A stretch of DNA of 64,000 nt from Bolinopsis microptera (Eukaryota; Ctenophora; Tentaculata; Lobata; Bolinopsidae). The translations under genes were made by a program, and so were the position numbers. Position 1 is the stretch's first letter. Every line of letters begins with the position of its first letter. The notes below the pieces were generated by a model. That model ran no database searches. It had not been told where the DNA came from and saw only the letters and a list, made by a program, of their open reading frames with translations. This document shows positions 1-11,670 of this stretch, piece by piece. Location of the stretch: the NCBI RefSeq assembly GCF_026151205.1, contig NC_087073.1, forward strand, positions 16,077,837 through 16,141,836, read 5' to 3'.

Positions 1-940
1 GTATCAGAAATATTTTATTTTTCTATTTGTACCGAAAAATTATGAAAATAATGCTCATTTTGCCCATTTATTTCTCAACTTAACCCCCCCCCCCCCCCCC
101 CCCCCCTTCGACCGCCTCCCCAACCATTCATTAAATCCCCTCTAACACAATTATTCGTCACGGTTATTTCCACAGAAGTCCAAGAAGATAATTAAAGCTG
201 TGAACTCAGGTCTCAGATATTGCTCGATTTCGTTTAATTTGTTCGTGTTGACTTTTTGAGTTCACTCAAATCTCAACCTGAGTCATTCCTCAGTTTCCGT
301 TTATAAAGTTGTAATTCGTCTAGTCACTAGACAGGTTATATGGTAAGTCTCTGGGTCCAATAACCGGATAGTTCGCTGACGCTCATCGTCAGCCACTACA
401 TAATTCAATTTTCGTAGTTGTCTGTCAGTATCTTAGATCAAATTTTATCGGCAGCAATCTGGGCCATGAGCGCGTCTTATAGTTATATCTAGCTTTGCTT
501 CAAGTTCAATGTTCTTCCGTCCAGACAACGTTGGAGTTTATACTAATTATTATATGACATCCCTAGCTGCTGATACGGTCTATAAAGCAGCTGAAACTAT
601 CAGTGACAACCGAGAGCAGCTATCGTGGTTCATTTTTGTCCATTTTTAAAAATTAACTATCGTTCCTAGACTGTTAGATGGTTGTCAGATTATAAGTGTT
701 CAAAATTTCATGAGCGGTCGAATATTTGAAATGGATATCATTGGTACGGATTTATTCTCCGGTTGAGATGATATGCAGTTAGACGGTCTTGATCTTCTTG
801 CGGATACGTTCACCTTTAAGTAGTTTCGATATTGCGCCTTTAATACACAAAAGGTCTTTATATAGCACGTTATTCATATATATATATTATATAGAGGCCG
901 GCTGGAAGGCAGGGTATGGAGAAAAGTTACGCCTTACAGT
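1..940. other. No gene recognised; poly-C tract
   Basis: I see no ORF with family resemblance and no convincing exon here. The only marked feature is an uninterrupted C run at about 84-106. Homopolymer lengths of this kind are often unreliable in assemblies. Confidence 0.6.
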
Positions 941-2474
941 GCGGGAGATTGTAGAAAGTGCGGGAGATTACAGAAAGGAGGAAGATTGTACAGAAAGGAG
1001 GGAGATTGTAGAAAGGAGGGAGATTGTAGAAAGGAGGGAGATTGTAGAAAGGAGGGAGATTGTAGAAAGGAGGGAGATTGTAAAAGGAGGGAGATTGTAG
1101 AAAGGAGGGAGATTGTAGAAAGGAGGGAGATTGTAGAAAGTAGGGAGATTGTAGAAAGTAGGGAGGTTGTAGAAAGGATGGAGATTGTAGAAAGGAGGGA
1201 GATTGTAGAAAGGAGGGAGGTTGTAGAAAGGAGTGAGATTGTAGAAAGTAGTGAGATTGTAGAAAGGAGGGAGGTTGTAGAAAGGAGGGAGATTGTAGAA
1301 AGGAGGGAGATTGTAGAAAGGAGGGAGATTGTAGAAAGGAGGAGATTGTAGAAAGGAGGGAGATTGTAGAAAGGAGGAGATTGTAGAAAGTAGGGAGATT
1401 GTAGAAAGTAGGGAGATTGTAGAAAGGAAGGAGATTGTAGAAAGGAGGGAGATTGTAGAAAAGAGGGAGATTGTAGAAAGGAGGGAGGTTGTAGAAAGGA
1501 GGGAGGTTGTAGAAAGGAGGGATATTGTAGAAAGTGCGGGAGATTGTAGAAAGGAGGGAGATTGTAGAAAGGAGGGAGGTTGTAGAAAGGAGGGATATTG
1601 TAGAAAGGAGGGAGGTTGTAGAAAGGAGGGATATTGTAGAAAGGAGGGAGATTGTAGAAAGGAGGGAGATTGTAGAAAGGAGTGAGATTGTAGAAAGTAG
1701 TGAGATTGTAGAAAGGAGGGAGATTGTAGAAAGGAGGGAGATTGTAGAAAGGAGGAAGATTGTAGAAAGGAGGGAGATTGTAGAAAGGAGGGAGATTGTA
1801 GAAAGGAGGGAGATTGTAGAAAGGAGGGAGATTGTAGAAAGGAGGGAGATTGTAGAAAGGAGGGAGGTTGTAGAAAGGAGGGAGATCGTAGAAAGGAGGG
1901 AGATCGTAGAAAGGAGGGAGATTGTAGAAAGGAGGGAGATTGTAGAAAGGAGGGAGATTGTAGAAAGGAGGGAGATTGTAGAAAGGAGGGAGATTGTAGA
2001 AAGGAGGAAGATTGTAGAAAGGAGGGAGGTTGTAGAAATGAGGGAGGTTGTAGGAAGGAGGGATATTGTAGAAAGGAGGGAGATTGTAGAAAGGAGGGAG
2101 ATTGTAGAAAGGAGGGAGATTGTAGAAAGGAGGGAGATTGTAGAAAGGAGGGAGATTGTAGAAAGGAGGAAGATTGTAGAAAAGAGGGAGATTGTAGAAA
2201 GGAGGGAGATTGTAGAAAGGAGGAGATTGTAGAAAGGAGGGAGATTGTAGAAAGGAGGGAGATTGTAGAAAGGAGGAGATTGTAGAAAGGAGGGAGATTG
2301 TAGAAAGAGGGAGATTGTAGAAAGGAGGGAGATTGTAGAAAGGAGGGAGATTGTAGAAAGGAGGGAGATTGTAGAAAGGAGGGAGATTGTAGAAAGGAGG
2401 GAGATTGTAGAAAGGAGGGATATTGTAGAAAGGAGGGAGATTGTAGAAAGGATGGAGATTGTAGAAAGGAGGTT
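941..2474. repeat. 18-bp minisatellite, about 84 copies
   Basis: The unit is GTAGAAAGGAGGGAGATT, repeated head to tail with single-base variants and some units shortened by one to three bases. The plus strand is almost pure purine plus T. Because the period is a multiple of three, several frames stay open for hundreds of codons (REIVER on plus; PPFYNL or SFLQSP on minus). These are by-products of the repeat: there is no flanking domain, signal peptide or non-repeat coding segment. Confidence 0.95.
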
Positions 2475-3079
2475 TTAAGAAAAGCTGCCGGTGGTGGATA
2501 TAATATAAGAACCATTTGATGTATGTAAAGGACAATGAATGTGGTACTGTTAGCACTAGTTAGTCACTAGTCCCCGTAGCTTATCAATTGTTTGTTTACA
2601 GTTATAATCTCCTCCTGGCCATAATATAACAGTTCAGCCTTTGTTCTCATATTTCAACCCATAGTTTGGTACTGTGTTAAGCACCTGAAGTTGACTGTAA
2701 ATTGTTCAAAGTTCAGCCAAAAACGAGACAACCGGATCGGGGTTACAGTTGACTTAATGATGTAACCCGTTAACCTTGAAGTTGAAACCTTGAAAGTATA
2801 CTTTAAGTTCATTAGTTGACACTTTGTTCGGATCAGTTTGCCACCCATTTAGACAGAATTTGTCGGTTGTTTAAAGTATTGCAAGCAATCTGTCATTATT
2901 TGTCTAGGTATAAGCATAAAGCGACTCTGGGTGTTTAATCGGTTGAAAAGTCAAAACATTTCGGTTAAATCGGTGATTATTGCCATTCGCTGAAAAACAG
3001 GCAATTTGTTTGACGTTGATTTAACAATTTTTCACCGTAGTTGCCAGTTATCTAGAAAATCTTTAAAAGTGCCATAATC

Positions 3080-3231
3080 CTTCCAGTGTTTTCATGGTGA
3101 TGGAGGGTAACCCTTTTCCAGTGTTTTCATGGTGATGGAGGGTAACCCTTTTCCAGTGTTATCATGGTGATGAGTGATGGAGGGTAACCCTTTTCCAGTG
3201 TTGTCATGGAGATTCGAGGGTAACCCTTTTT
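3080..3231. repeat. 35-bp tandem repeat, about 4 copies
   Basis: The unit carries the core GTGTTTTCATGGTGATGGAG followed by GGTAACCCTTTTCCA. The third copy contains a small internal duplication (GATGAGTGATGG) and the fourth is diverged. Confidence 0.85.
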
Positions 3232-3239
3232 CAAACGTT

Positions 3240-3342
3240 GAAGTGTCCTCATTATATCACCTTGATCACCGACTTGATTCATTGCTTAAAGTTCAATCAA
3301 TGAATCAAGTCGATGATCAATATGCTAAAATGAGGACACTTC
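3240..3342. repeat. Inverted repeat (hairpin), about 100 bp
   Basis: The left arm begins GAAGTGTCCTCATT and the right arm ends AATGAGGACACTTC. Inner parts of the arms also pair (GACTTGATTCATTG against CAATGAATCAAGTC) around a short loop near 3285-3296. A second, perfect palindrome TGAAGTTCAA/TTGAACTTCA follows near 3360-3380. This could be a tiny MITE or a foldback relic; I see no clear target duplication. Confidence 0.8.
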
Positions 3343-6300
3343 GTTGCCTTTAAATACCTGAAGTTCAAGTTGAACTTCATGTTATTTACCCGTTGATTTC
3401 TATTAATATTTAATGAGAGTAAGACAGCTAAGAGGACTACCTCCGTCATGATGCTGAATCGTAAAGTTGTAAGTTATGCTTGCAGTTGTCAGATTCATTA
3501 ATTTCGACATCTCACATCATTTAACTTAATACAGAGGTACCTCTACCTACCCAAGGTAATACCCACTCTGTATCTTACAAGCTATATAATATATATAGCC
3601 ACTTTATGTAGTCGCACTACTAGTTCTCGAGGAATTGTTATGCCATATAATTAACGAAGTCTTTTTATAGTTAATACTTTTTTGCTGCATTTTAATCTTG
3701 TATTAAACACTAAACATTAATTTTGGTAAATTCATCTCGCCAGCGTCCATTAAGTTAGTTAGATTCTTAAGAAAGTTTAAGATTCTTAAGAACTCGCTGC
3801 ATTACAGAATACAGAGTGACGGTGTGGCCTGATGTCTCGCGACTCTACTCCTATTTCATGGTCCTGTTATCAGTTTTTTATTGGTCAGCACTTAGAGTAC
3901 GGCCGTAATTTCTTTTCTTTGTTTCCTCGATAATTCATATAATTTTCACGCTGCTTCGTGCCAAAAATGTCTGGTCTTTCATCTGGAGCCGAACAATGTA
4001 TATGAAATTCTACTCTTAAGATTTCATTTGTGATCGATATTATCTTGATTTCTTTTAAACAATCATCAGTTACCAGTTCTACAAACACGGCCACGGCGAA
4101 TACCTATGTCCTAGTCCATGCTTTGCAACATGGCTGATGGCCATAGCATTAGCATATATCATCATTATTCAATACATTTCGGGTTTTCATAGCGAAAATA
4201 CCAACAACAAATAAAAACTTTGTCTATTTCATTTTTCCCTCCATAACAAGGTATCAAGGACGGGGATAATGACTCTTATTATAGAACAGTCGGGGTAGCG
4301 TTAGAGGCTAACTTAGACTCAGGACTAACTAGCATGCTGAGGGTTGTTGACTGATCCACACTGTAATATCCAATATGATCATGGCATAATGCCATTTACG
4401 GCTCACAATAAATCAAGTTGACTATTCAATGTGTACACGGTTCCAGCTCCTCTTGTAGTAGTCATTCTAGTAGTATTGGTGCTGTCAGAGGGGTCATACT
4501 GCAGCTGGAATTAGAATGACAATTGCAAGGGACCCCAATAGAATATACGTCACCTCTAACGTATCTACTCGTTCAGTGGATGGAGTAGTCTAAGTTACCA
4601 TTTCCCTTGATTAGAATAGACCCCTCCCTGTACTGCCATAGAACTTGGTCCCCCATCCTTCGTCTAAATATTCGTGGAATATTAGGTTGAGCGTTAGTTT
4701 TGTCGGCAGTCGACTATGATTCAAGACGAATTATTAGTAGCCATTGTCAGGAAATTAGATGTTGTACCGTATGAACGCTGTCTTTAAAGTTTCTGAGCTT
4801 TCTTGGAGCTTTCCAAGAATGTCTGGGTACCTCCTTACACGTGTTCTAACTGGTGCTTTGTATGAACTCCGAACCACCCTTGCTATCACCAGTGAAGGTT
4901 GCGCCCTAGAAACTGACATTGTACCTTATATACTGACTTCAGTAAGCAGGGATGTATTTTGTTTGTGGTCGTTAGCCTGTTGCTTGGCCATGCCTTTTTA
5001 GTCAAGAACTCAAAATGCATTTGGTGGACTTTAAAGTCAAACAGTAGAATAATGTGACAGTGACACCTCGACTTCTGGGAGGGAACTCCGATCGGATGCG
5101 GCATCTTCATTCTTCGATGTTCACTGAGCTATTTTTAATAATAACTCAAAACAATTTTTTAAAGTCATTAATCTGTCAGCAACCAAGCAACTTATACAGA
5201 GTTCTAGAAAACTGCAGAACAAGACATCAATATTTAGAATGACTTTGTCAGTTTGTGCACAATTATCTATTTGAAGAACTTTTCCATTTCTCTTGACAAA
5301 TAGAGTGGAATTTTGTAACCACAGTCGTACACAAAAGAGGGTTCCCATGATGTGAATTCTCTAGAACAGTTTATAAATATCTTTTATCGTTTACTGTCAG
5401 TTTTGGGTATGACCTCTAGTGGCTGAGATATCATGTTTAGGCCTCTTGTTCTTTAGAGAAGCGTGTGGTGATATTGTCTTATAACTCGCCCATTTTTTAA
5501 TGCTCTTTGCTTCTGCATGGTCCCGATGCAAAGTATATCCCTTCCACTTCAGTTCACTCTACTTGCTTGTCAACCTTGTATGAACCTTATAATAAGTGAT
5601 GAGTGCTAATTGGAAATCAGGTGCCCTGTCAACTGTCAATGGTTCAACGAAGCAACGGAATTTGCTTATTTATATTCTGATTTAACGCATTTTGTGGTAG
5701 AACTTTATTTTGGCTTTTGACACATGAAGGCGATATATCACTATCAGTGATATGAGAGGTAGATTGCTTGTCAAAATACCCCACGGTCTGCTAATAGGAA
5801 ACATTAATTCTCCACCAATATTTGTCATGCAAACTGCAAAGTACCACACCGCCCTCTCAGTATACCCAGTACCCACATTAAATGAACTGGTTTTACTGGC
5901 CGTGTCAACTGTCAGTAGTTGCAGACTGGTCAGGGTTTGTCTGGTGTTGTTGGTGCTTTACTCGTGCGATTGTGCAATATTACAATATTACATGAAAATA
6001 TAATATTAAAACTCGGTCCTTAACCCTAATTGCACATTTTGCTTTCCATTTTATAGCCATCCAAGATCTGACGTGGTCGATCTCACTCTGTTCTACCAAT
6101 TGCATAATTTGAAGGGCGGTCATCTAGTCATGGTTTACTGATCGAATCCTTTTTCTATAAATCATAATTTCAGTCTTTACCGACGCAGTATATTGAACGT
6201 TAACTTGTTTTGGAACAGCTTAACAGTGTTTGTAAGTAACGAAATCATTCCATCGTGCGAAAGAAGAGGAAGAATACACCATCACAGTATATCCATCATC

Positions 6301-6676
6301 AATACCCTCAGTCGCTCAAACCCCGATCCTGGTTAACAACGTCATGGCAACCGCTGATGCCAGGTCTCCTTTAATCCCCTAATCTACGTTGTGCTAGTGA
6401 AAAACTGATCTCGTTATAAACTCCACAGGCAACTATATAATGTTGCAGTGCAATTTCACCATGATATAGTTCCGAAGAACTCCTCAGCAGAATTCCACAT
6501 AGCTATGTCGGGCTTCTCGGAATCATGCGTAATATTGATAATTTGTTATATATTAACACGTTAACATGAACTGCAACTCGAATTTAAATATACGCAATTT
6601 AGGTTTTAGGCTCTCGTATAATTAAATATCTGACGTTATAATACCGACTTAAGCGTTGAGATACCCATTATCAGCT

Positions 6677-6911
6677 GTAATGCTCGCAGCATTTGTTATG
6701 CCCACAGCATTTGTAATGCTCACAGCATTTGTAATGCTCACATGTAATGCTCACAGCATTTGTAATGCTCACAGCATTTGTAATGCTCACAGCATTTGTA
6801 ATGCTCACAGCATTTGTAATGCTCACAGCATTTGTAATGCTCACAGCATTTGTAATTCTCACAGCATTTGTAATGCTCACAGCATTTGTAAATTTAATGA
6901 TCACAGCATTT
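6677..6911. repeat. 18-bp minisatellite, about 13 copies
   Basis: The unit is CACAGCATTTGTAATGCT, with one truncated copy near 6738-6745 and a diverged copy at the right end. It ends about 375 bp before the GPCR gene. ORFs across it on both strands are repeat artefacts. Confidence 0.9.
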
Positions 6912-7286
6912 GACTTAGAGCCTGTTTATTATCTGAGGGGTGCACGGTGCCATTACTTGATGTTGAACTGCGCACGTTGTTATGTAATTTATATTGTTTG
7001 TTGTTTGGGCTATCACGCTTACCGTTTTGTCTTATAATAATAATTTTGTCTTTATAAACACATTTAGGGTTTTGTTAAAGATATTAATTATGATTAAGCC
7101 ATAGGGAAAGATTAGACTTGGGCATTTTTTTAAATTATCCTTTGTTTAGGACTTTTGTTTAATAATTTGATAGTAATATTAGGCCATTAACAGCGTTCAA
7201 AACATTTTTGTTCCGTTTAGTCTACCCAAATTTATCTAAACTTGTTTTACCTTACCAATTGTAACACATTAACATTCTAGAAAACA

Positions 7287-8555
7287 ATGAACGCCACTTC
7301 GGAGGAGATACCCTCAGTTGAGATGCTATTTGGTGTGCTCTCCGTGATCTGCTTCCTGATCGGAACTCCAGCCTCCCTCTTCTGTCTGATGTTCTTCTGG
7401 GAGAAGCCCCGGAAAACTATCAACATCACCATGTTCATCCTGATCAGCTTTGTGGACATGATAACCTGCATCCTGGTACTCTTCGTCGGACTTTCTGCTT
7501 TCAACGTTCACATTTTCTTCGACAACATAGGCTTCTGCAACTTCTGGGGTCTGACCTGGAGTGTGGTGATAAAGCTTTCTATCGTGATGATAGCGGTGTT
7601 GAGTGTGACCAGGACCGCCTCTATCCTCTACCCGCTCTCTAAAGTCAGTGCTAATGTCTTCCTCGGGATCGTGGGAGGCTACCTCCTCCTTTTCCTCATC
7701 CACTCTACCATACCCTACTGGTTTGGTATCCAGTACTCCTACTTCGAGCAGACAGCCCGGTGTACCTGGGATGATATAGAGGTGTACGGTTGGGGGGCTG
7801 GTAAAGCTGTCGAGTACTTCGTCACCCCTATCCTGACCTTCCTGGCACCCACCCTCACCGTCATCGTCTGCTTCTGTGTACTGATGTGTAAGCTACTGTG
7901 TCGGGCCCACAACCAGCTCCACTCAGGCAGGAACAATGCAGGAACTACACCCAGACGACCTCGTGTCTCTGTCATCTCAGTTGCCTCCACCATGAGCATG
8001 AGGGGGGACGCTAAAGTGCACTCTACCATCACCGTCCTGATATTGTCAATATTCTACATGGCCCTAACTGTGCCCTCCACTGTGATGAGACTAGTCGGAT
8101 ACACTCACGAACTTTACCACAAGGAACCTTACAACCTCACTGTGTCATACGATCTTTTCAGACTAATCACAACATACTTTCTACCAATAAACTCGGTTTG
8201 CAACACCATCGTCTATTTCGTGAGAATTAAAGACCTCCGCAAGTACACGTGCAAGATTTTCTGCAACATATTCTGCCCGCGCACCCCGTGCAACAGTGGG
8301 TCCTCTACCACCTCGTCCAGAGTTATAAGAAACAGTGTGGCTATGAGCAGCTGTAACGAGAGACGAATCAGTGCTGAGAGGCGCATAAGTGCTGGTGTGA
8401 TGTGTAATGTTGGGAGTAGAAGAAGCGCTTCGGTGCTGGTACCCGTATTTGCCAAGTCGTGTCCTCACTTGGATGTTATTATTATCCAAAAGAAAGATAA
8501 TAATGGTAATCTTCGTCCCCAACTATCAAGAAAAGATTATAATGCGCATGCATAG
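7287..8555 (+). CDS. Class A (rhodopsin-like) G protein-coupled receptor, orphan
   Basis: Single-exon ORF of 422 residues with seven hydrophobic segments: TM1 about 13-40, TM2 48-72, TM3 86-112, TM4 122-147, TM5 172-200, TM6 240-268, TM7 285-309. The N-terminus is short with an N-glycosylation site (NAT) and no signal peptide. A cysteine before TM3 (GFCNFWG) and one in the second extracellular loop (ARCTWDD) can form the usual disulfide. The DRY position reads VTRTASI, and TM7 ends NSVCNTIVYF, a variant of NPxxY. A basic third loop and a Ser/Arg-rich tail (repeated RRISAE) follow, with no palmitoylation-type pattern. Such DRY and NPxxY variants are common in lineage-expanded invertebrate receptors. 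No ligand can be inferred. The ATG at 7287 is the first in frame; an untranslated upstream exon is possible because TTCTAG precedes it. Confidence 0.9.
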   Translation: MNATSEEIPSVEMLFGVLSVICFLIGTPASLFCLMFFWEKPRKTINITMFILISFVDMITCILVLFVGLSAFNVHIFFDNIGFCNFWGLTWSVVIKLSIVMIAVLSVTRTASILYPLSKVSANVFLGIVGGYLLLFLIHSTIPYWFGIQYSYFEQTARCTWDDIEVYGWGAGKAVEYFVTPILTFLAPTLTVIVCFCVLMCKLLCRAHNQLHSGRNNAGTTPRRPRVSVISVASTMSMRGDAKVHSTITVLILSIFYMALTVPSTVMRLVGYTHELYHKEPYNLTVSYDLFRLITTYFLPINSVCNTIVYFVRIKDLRKYTCKIFCNIFCPRTPCNSGSSTTSSRVIRNSVAMSSCNERRISAERRISAGVMCNVGSRRSASVLVPVFAKSCPHLDVIIIQKKDNNGNLRPQLSRKDYNAHA

Positions 8556-8594
8556 CTTTACGAGAATTATTCATTATTTTTTAATAAGACTCCT

Positions 8595-8600
8595 AATAAA
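8595..8600 (+). promoter_or_regulatory. Polyadenylation signal AATAAA for the GPCR
   Basis: A canonical AATAAA lies 40 bp after the TAG stop of the GPCR, in the correct strand and spacing for a short 3' UTR. Confidence 0.6.
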
Positions 8601-9519
8601 GTTAAACAATTTATATTGATTTTTTGACAAGGGTCGACTGGATACCGGTAAAATCGACAATTTTTGATTTCCTTGTTCCTGGGAAATGTACATGATCAGT
8701 CTTAAGGATAATTTTGTTTTCCGAATTTGCGACATTTTGTGCCAAAATTGCAAAACAAAAGCAATTATGCCCCTCTTACCTTCTCCGGTTCCTTTCGATG
8801 CTTTGATGTATAATGAGAATTTAGAAGTAATATAGAGTTAGCTTTAGTTCATTTAATCCTTGTAGTGATTAAATTATTAATTCATTTGTTTGATGCTGGA
8901 TTGTGTGCTGTTCACCGCAATTTAATAGTATCTACTATAACTAGATACTAGATACTATGTATATGACTAGATAACTTAGTTATAGTTCTTGCTGCAGTTT
9001 ACTACAGTTTAACCCGAGTTTCTGCAGAAACCGACAGAAGGTTTTATTTTGCTAAACCGAGGGTAAATTTGGAGACGGTTTTTAATGAATAAAAGTAAGG
9101 GATTAAGATTTAGTAGTTCAAACGACTCGCACCACAGTACAAGAGTTGCAACGGTAACTTTTGAAGTATTGCGGTTCCACTTCACAGTTCCGCTGTAGCC
9201 GGATAATCTGCTCGGTAGTCGGTACATGGTATTTATTACGCGTTGCTTGATGTTAACTTTGGCCACTGCACCATTTATATTAACTTCACTATGTCTCGTT
9301 TTTTAATTGTACCAGCCAACTGAGTTAAAAATTAAAGCTCAAAAATAAAACCTCATAATTCATGATTAAAACATTTCAAAATAAAATCTATAGAATCTCG
9401 ATATCAATCCCATATCACCTAATACAGAATATTACTTAAAATTATCTACTAGCCACCTATTTAAGCCACTTAACGAGGAAGCAGTAATCAGTATGTCCCG
9501 ATAATGTCCTGATCCACAT
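8601..9519. other. Intergenic, no gene recognised
   Basis: There are only short unsupported ORFs. An AT-rich patch at about 8925-8985 has repeated CTAGATACT motifs. Confidence 0.5.
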
Positions 9520-9933
9520 TTAAATTGACCCAGAATGGACAAAGTTGATCATATAATTATACAAATCAGAGAGCACATCCTCGGTTACGTCCCCGACATC
9601 CTTGCAGTTAGTTCTCAGCCAAGTGTGAACCTCCACGAACATTCTCTGGTTATCAACATCGGTCAGGTCCGGTTTCAGGTATCTGTTCAATCTGCCCAAG
9701 TAAGCGGAACATTTGTCCGTGTCCGGAATACACTTTTCCATCACCCAGGACCACTGACCGAGCCAGATGTCTCCTGCTTCCTCGTAGTTACCGCCGTCCT
9801 CCAGGCAAGCTGTTACATCCTCCCAAACCACACAGGCTGATCCGGACTGGACTAAAGCCAAGCAAGAATAGAAGTCAGCTGCGTTGCTGACTGCTAGAAG
9901 AGTAAACAAAGCGATTAATTTTCCTGAAAGCAT
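9520..9933 (-). CDS. Small secreted cysteine-containing protein, 137 aa
   Basis: The ORF opens with a textbook signal peptide (MLSGKLIALFTLLAVSNA, predicted cut before ADFYS). The mature part, about 119 residues, is acidic, with six cysteines spaced in three early (SCLAL, ACVVW, ACLED) and three later positions (KCIPD, KCSAY, NCKDV), enough for three disulfides. It has tryptophan-rich stretches and no transmembrane segment. I do not recognise the family; the fold looks helical. It is a single exon with a TATA-like box about 70 bp upstream of the ATG. It could be a secreted effector, a mucus or venom-type component or a binding protein; nothing in the sequence decides this. Confidence 0.75.
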   Translation of the reverse strand: MLSGKLIALFTLLAVSNAADFYSCLALVQSGSACVVWEDVTACLEDGGNYEEAGDIWLGQWSWVMEKCIPDTDKCSAYLGRLNRYLKPDLTDVDNQRMFVEVHTWLRTNCKDVGDVTEDVLSDLYNYMINFVHSGSI

Positions 9934-10000
9934 GACTAGATTCGAAAGTTAGGTGCGATGATAAAGTGAATAACGTTTTATGAGGAAAATCAGCTCATCT

Positions 10001-10007
10001 TTTTATA
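10001..10007 (-). promoter_or_regulatory. TATA-like box upstream of the secreted protein gene
   Basis: On the minus strand the sequence reads TATAAAA, 68-74 bp upstream of the ATG at 9933. This would place a start site near 9970 and a 5' UTR of about 40 nt. It is inferred from position and motif only. Confidence 0.35.
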
Positions 10008-10011
10008 AATT

Positions 10012-11145
10012 AGATTACCAAGGACTCCTAAGTGGGGTAGCAAAAATGATTGCGCGTGAATATTTTTAATTGCCATTTTGATGTATACCGCTGAACAACG
10101 CCTGATTCACGATGGAAACTTGTGGATTGCAATGCCCGTTTGGAACAAATCGTTCTCTTTTGACACGAGACATAGCGTGAGAGGAAGGACTTGTGCAAAG
10201 TTTGGAGATCATTTTCCAAAAACGGATCAATTTTTATTAAAATATTGGAAACTTCATTATTTGATTCATAGCAAGATTATTCTGTTTTATCTCTGGAACA
10301 TTCGGGCTTGAACATGGGTGGCACAGTTCTCATATCACGTCAGCAGTGTGGCGACTAAGTACTCATAATATTACCAACTTCTGTACTACTTTATTTCATA
10401 GCAACTTATTCCAAATCACCATATTATCACTCGATCAGACGGGCAATATCGTAATTGGATAATTTCAACTAAATTAGACGGAGGAGGAGATATTTATTTG
10501 CACAGTAACCAGTTGAGCAGTGCTTGGTACAGTTTGAGGGAACAATAAGTTGATGGAGATTTCTTGACTGACATAACATTAATAAGATATCATGATTTTA
10601 TGCAAATATTTCATCGAATACTCATAATATAACCAAATATGTAACAGAAGATTGTAACTTTGATCTACTATCTGGGCCAGCGATCTGCGATATGTGATAT
10701 ACATTACCCCGTTACCAAGTCTTTTTAAATGTCGAAGTTCCAGCTGTGTTTTTTCGGCTTTGACAAAATAAAAACACATCAAAAACTAGCGCCGCTCTTA
10801 TTTTGAATCCAAAATGAGAAGTAGTAGTATAGGCCCTTACGGTTAAATTAAAGATTAACGGTTTTCTGTCGAGTAGAACAAGTTTCTGAATTTCACAATA
10901 TCATTTTATCATTCAAATTTGCTGGAATTAAACCTCAGAGTGGTCTAACAACATTCCCCCGCCCTCATTACCATTCCCAGAAACCTATCTTATATCATTA
11001 TACCATTCTCTTTGATATTAATCCTGCAACTCGAGTAAAACCGGTTAGCTGATAATATTTCATTCGCGGTGGGAACATTCAGTAGTTACTAGTTATGTCT
11101 GGGTGAAAATATATTTGTATCTCAACAAACCCGATTAATTAGTTT
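10012..11145. other. Intergenic; short MSH6 P-loop-like relic at about 10300
   Basis: No intact gene is seen. At 10303-10323 the sequence CGGGCTTGAACATGGGTGGCA matches the MSH6 Walker A exon at 16034-16054 with two mismatches, and a TCTGG a few bases upstream also matches. In that frame it reads SGLNMGG where MSH6 reads TGPNMGG. The similarity fades quickly on both sides. Confidence 0.4.
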
Positions 11146-11258
11146 TAAACTAATTACAACACTACAAATCTATTACATTTATTGAGCATTATGTAGTGTA
11201 ACGCGATGAAAGTATTTTAAGCGGGCATATCCTGTCCAAACCCAGGATACACGGCTTA
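11146..11258 (+). repeat. Dispersed repeat, copy 1 of 2 (inverted mate at about 59940-60048)
   Basis: This block of about 110 bp, from TTTTAAACTAATTACAACAC to CCTGTCCAAACCCAGGATAC, recurs in reverse complement at about 59940-60048 with scattered substitutions. It sits 25 bp beyond the 3' tail of the LINE and does not look like part of it. Confidence 0.8.
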
Positions 11259-11670
11259 AAGAATTTGTTTTAACTTGTTTGTATGAAATGAAATGAAATG
11301 AAATGTAATAATGTGCTTGTATACCGCCCATATGGTTAGCAACTGACACAAGTGCCAGGTACTAACCATGTCAGAGCGGTTCTAAAGAGTGAGGTGAAAA
11401 TATCCAGCAACAAACAACTAAATCATCTCAAAAACAAATCTATTTAGGAAAAATTAAAACTTTAAATATATCATATAGTAATCATAGGAAGATTTATTGA
11501 TATATACCACACTATCGATTAACAATAAACCACCAGAAAACTCTTCAAAAGTAACATAATATACTTATAGGAATCAAAAGAAGGATTAATAATATGTTAA
11601 TACACATTGCACTACTAAATAAAGATACACCCTACAACAAATCATGAGAACAAAGAAAAAACAGCACTAA

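Larger units (their letters stand above)
2475..6676. other. Intergenic, no gene recognised
   Basis: Short ORFs occur on both strands (for example 3885-4094 minus, 4759-5001 plus, 5752-6003 plus), but none shows a domain, signal peptide, coherent splice pattern or family motif. The stretch carries only the small repeats listed separately. Confidence 0.5.

Noticed and set aside
934-2556. Open frames of 515 and 540 codons on the minus strand and 232 codons on the plus strand
   Set aside because: They are produced by an 18-bp tandem repeat whose period is divisible by three; there is no non-repeat coding sequence, signal peptide or domain.
7326-8522. Antisense ORFs over the GPCR gene
   Set aside because: They are shadows of a well-supported receptor frame and have no family features.
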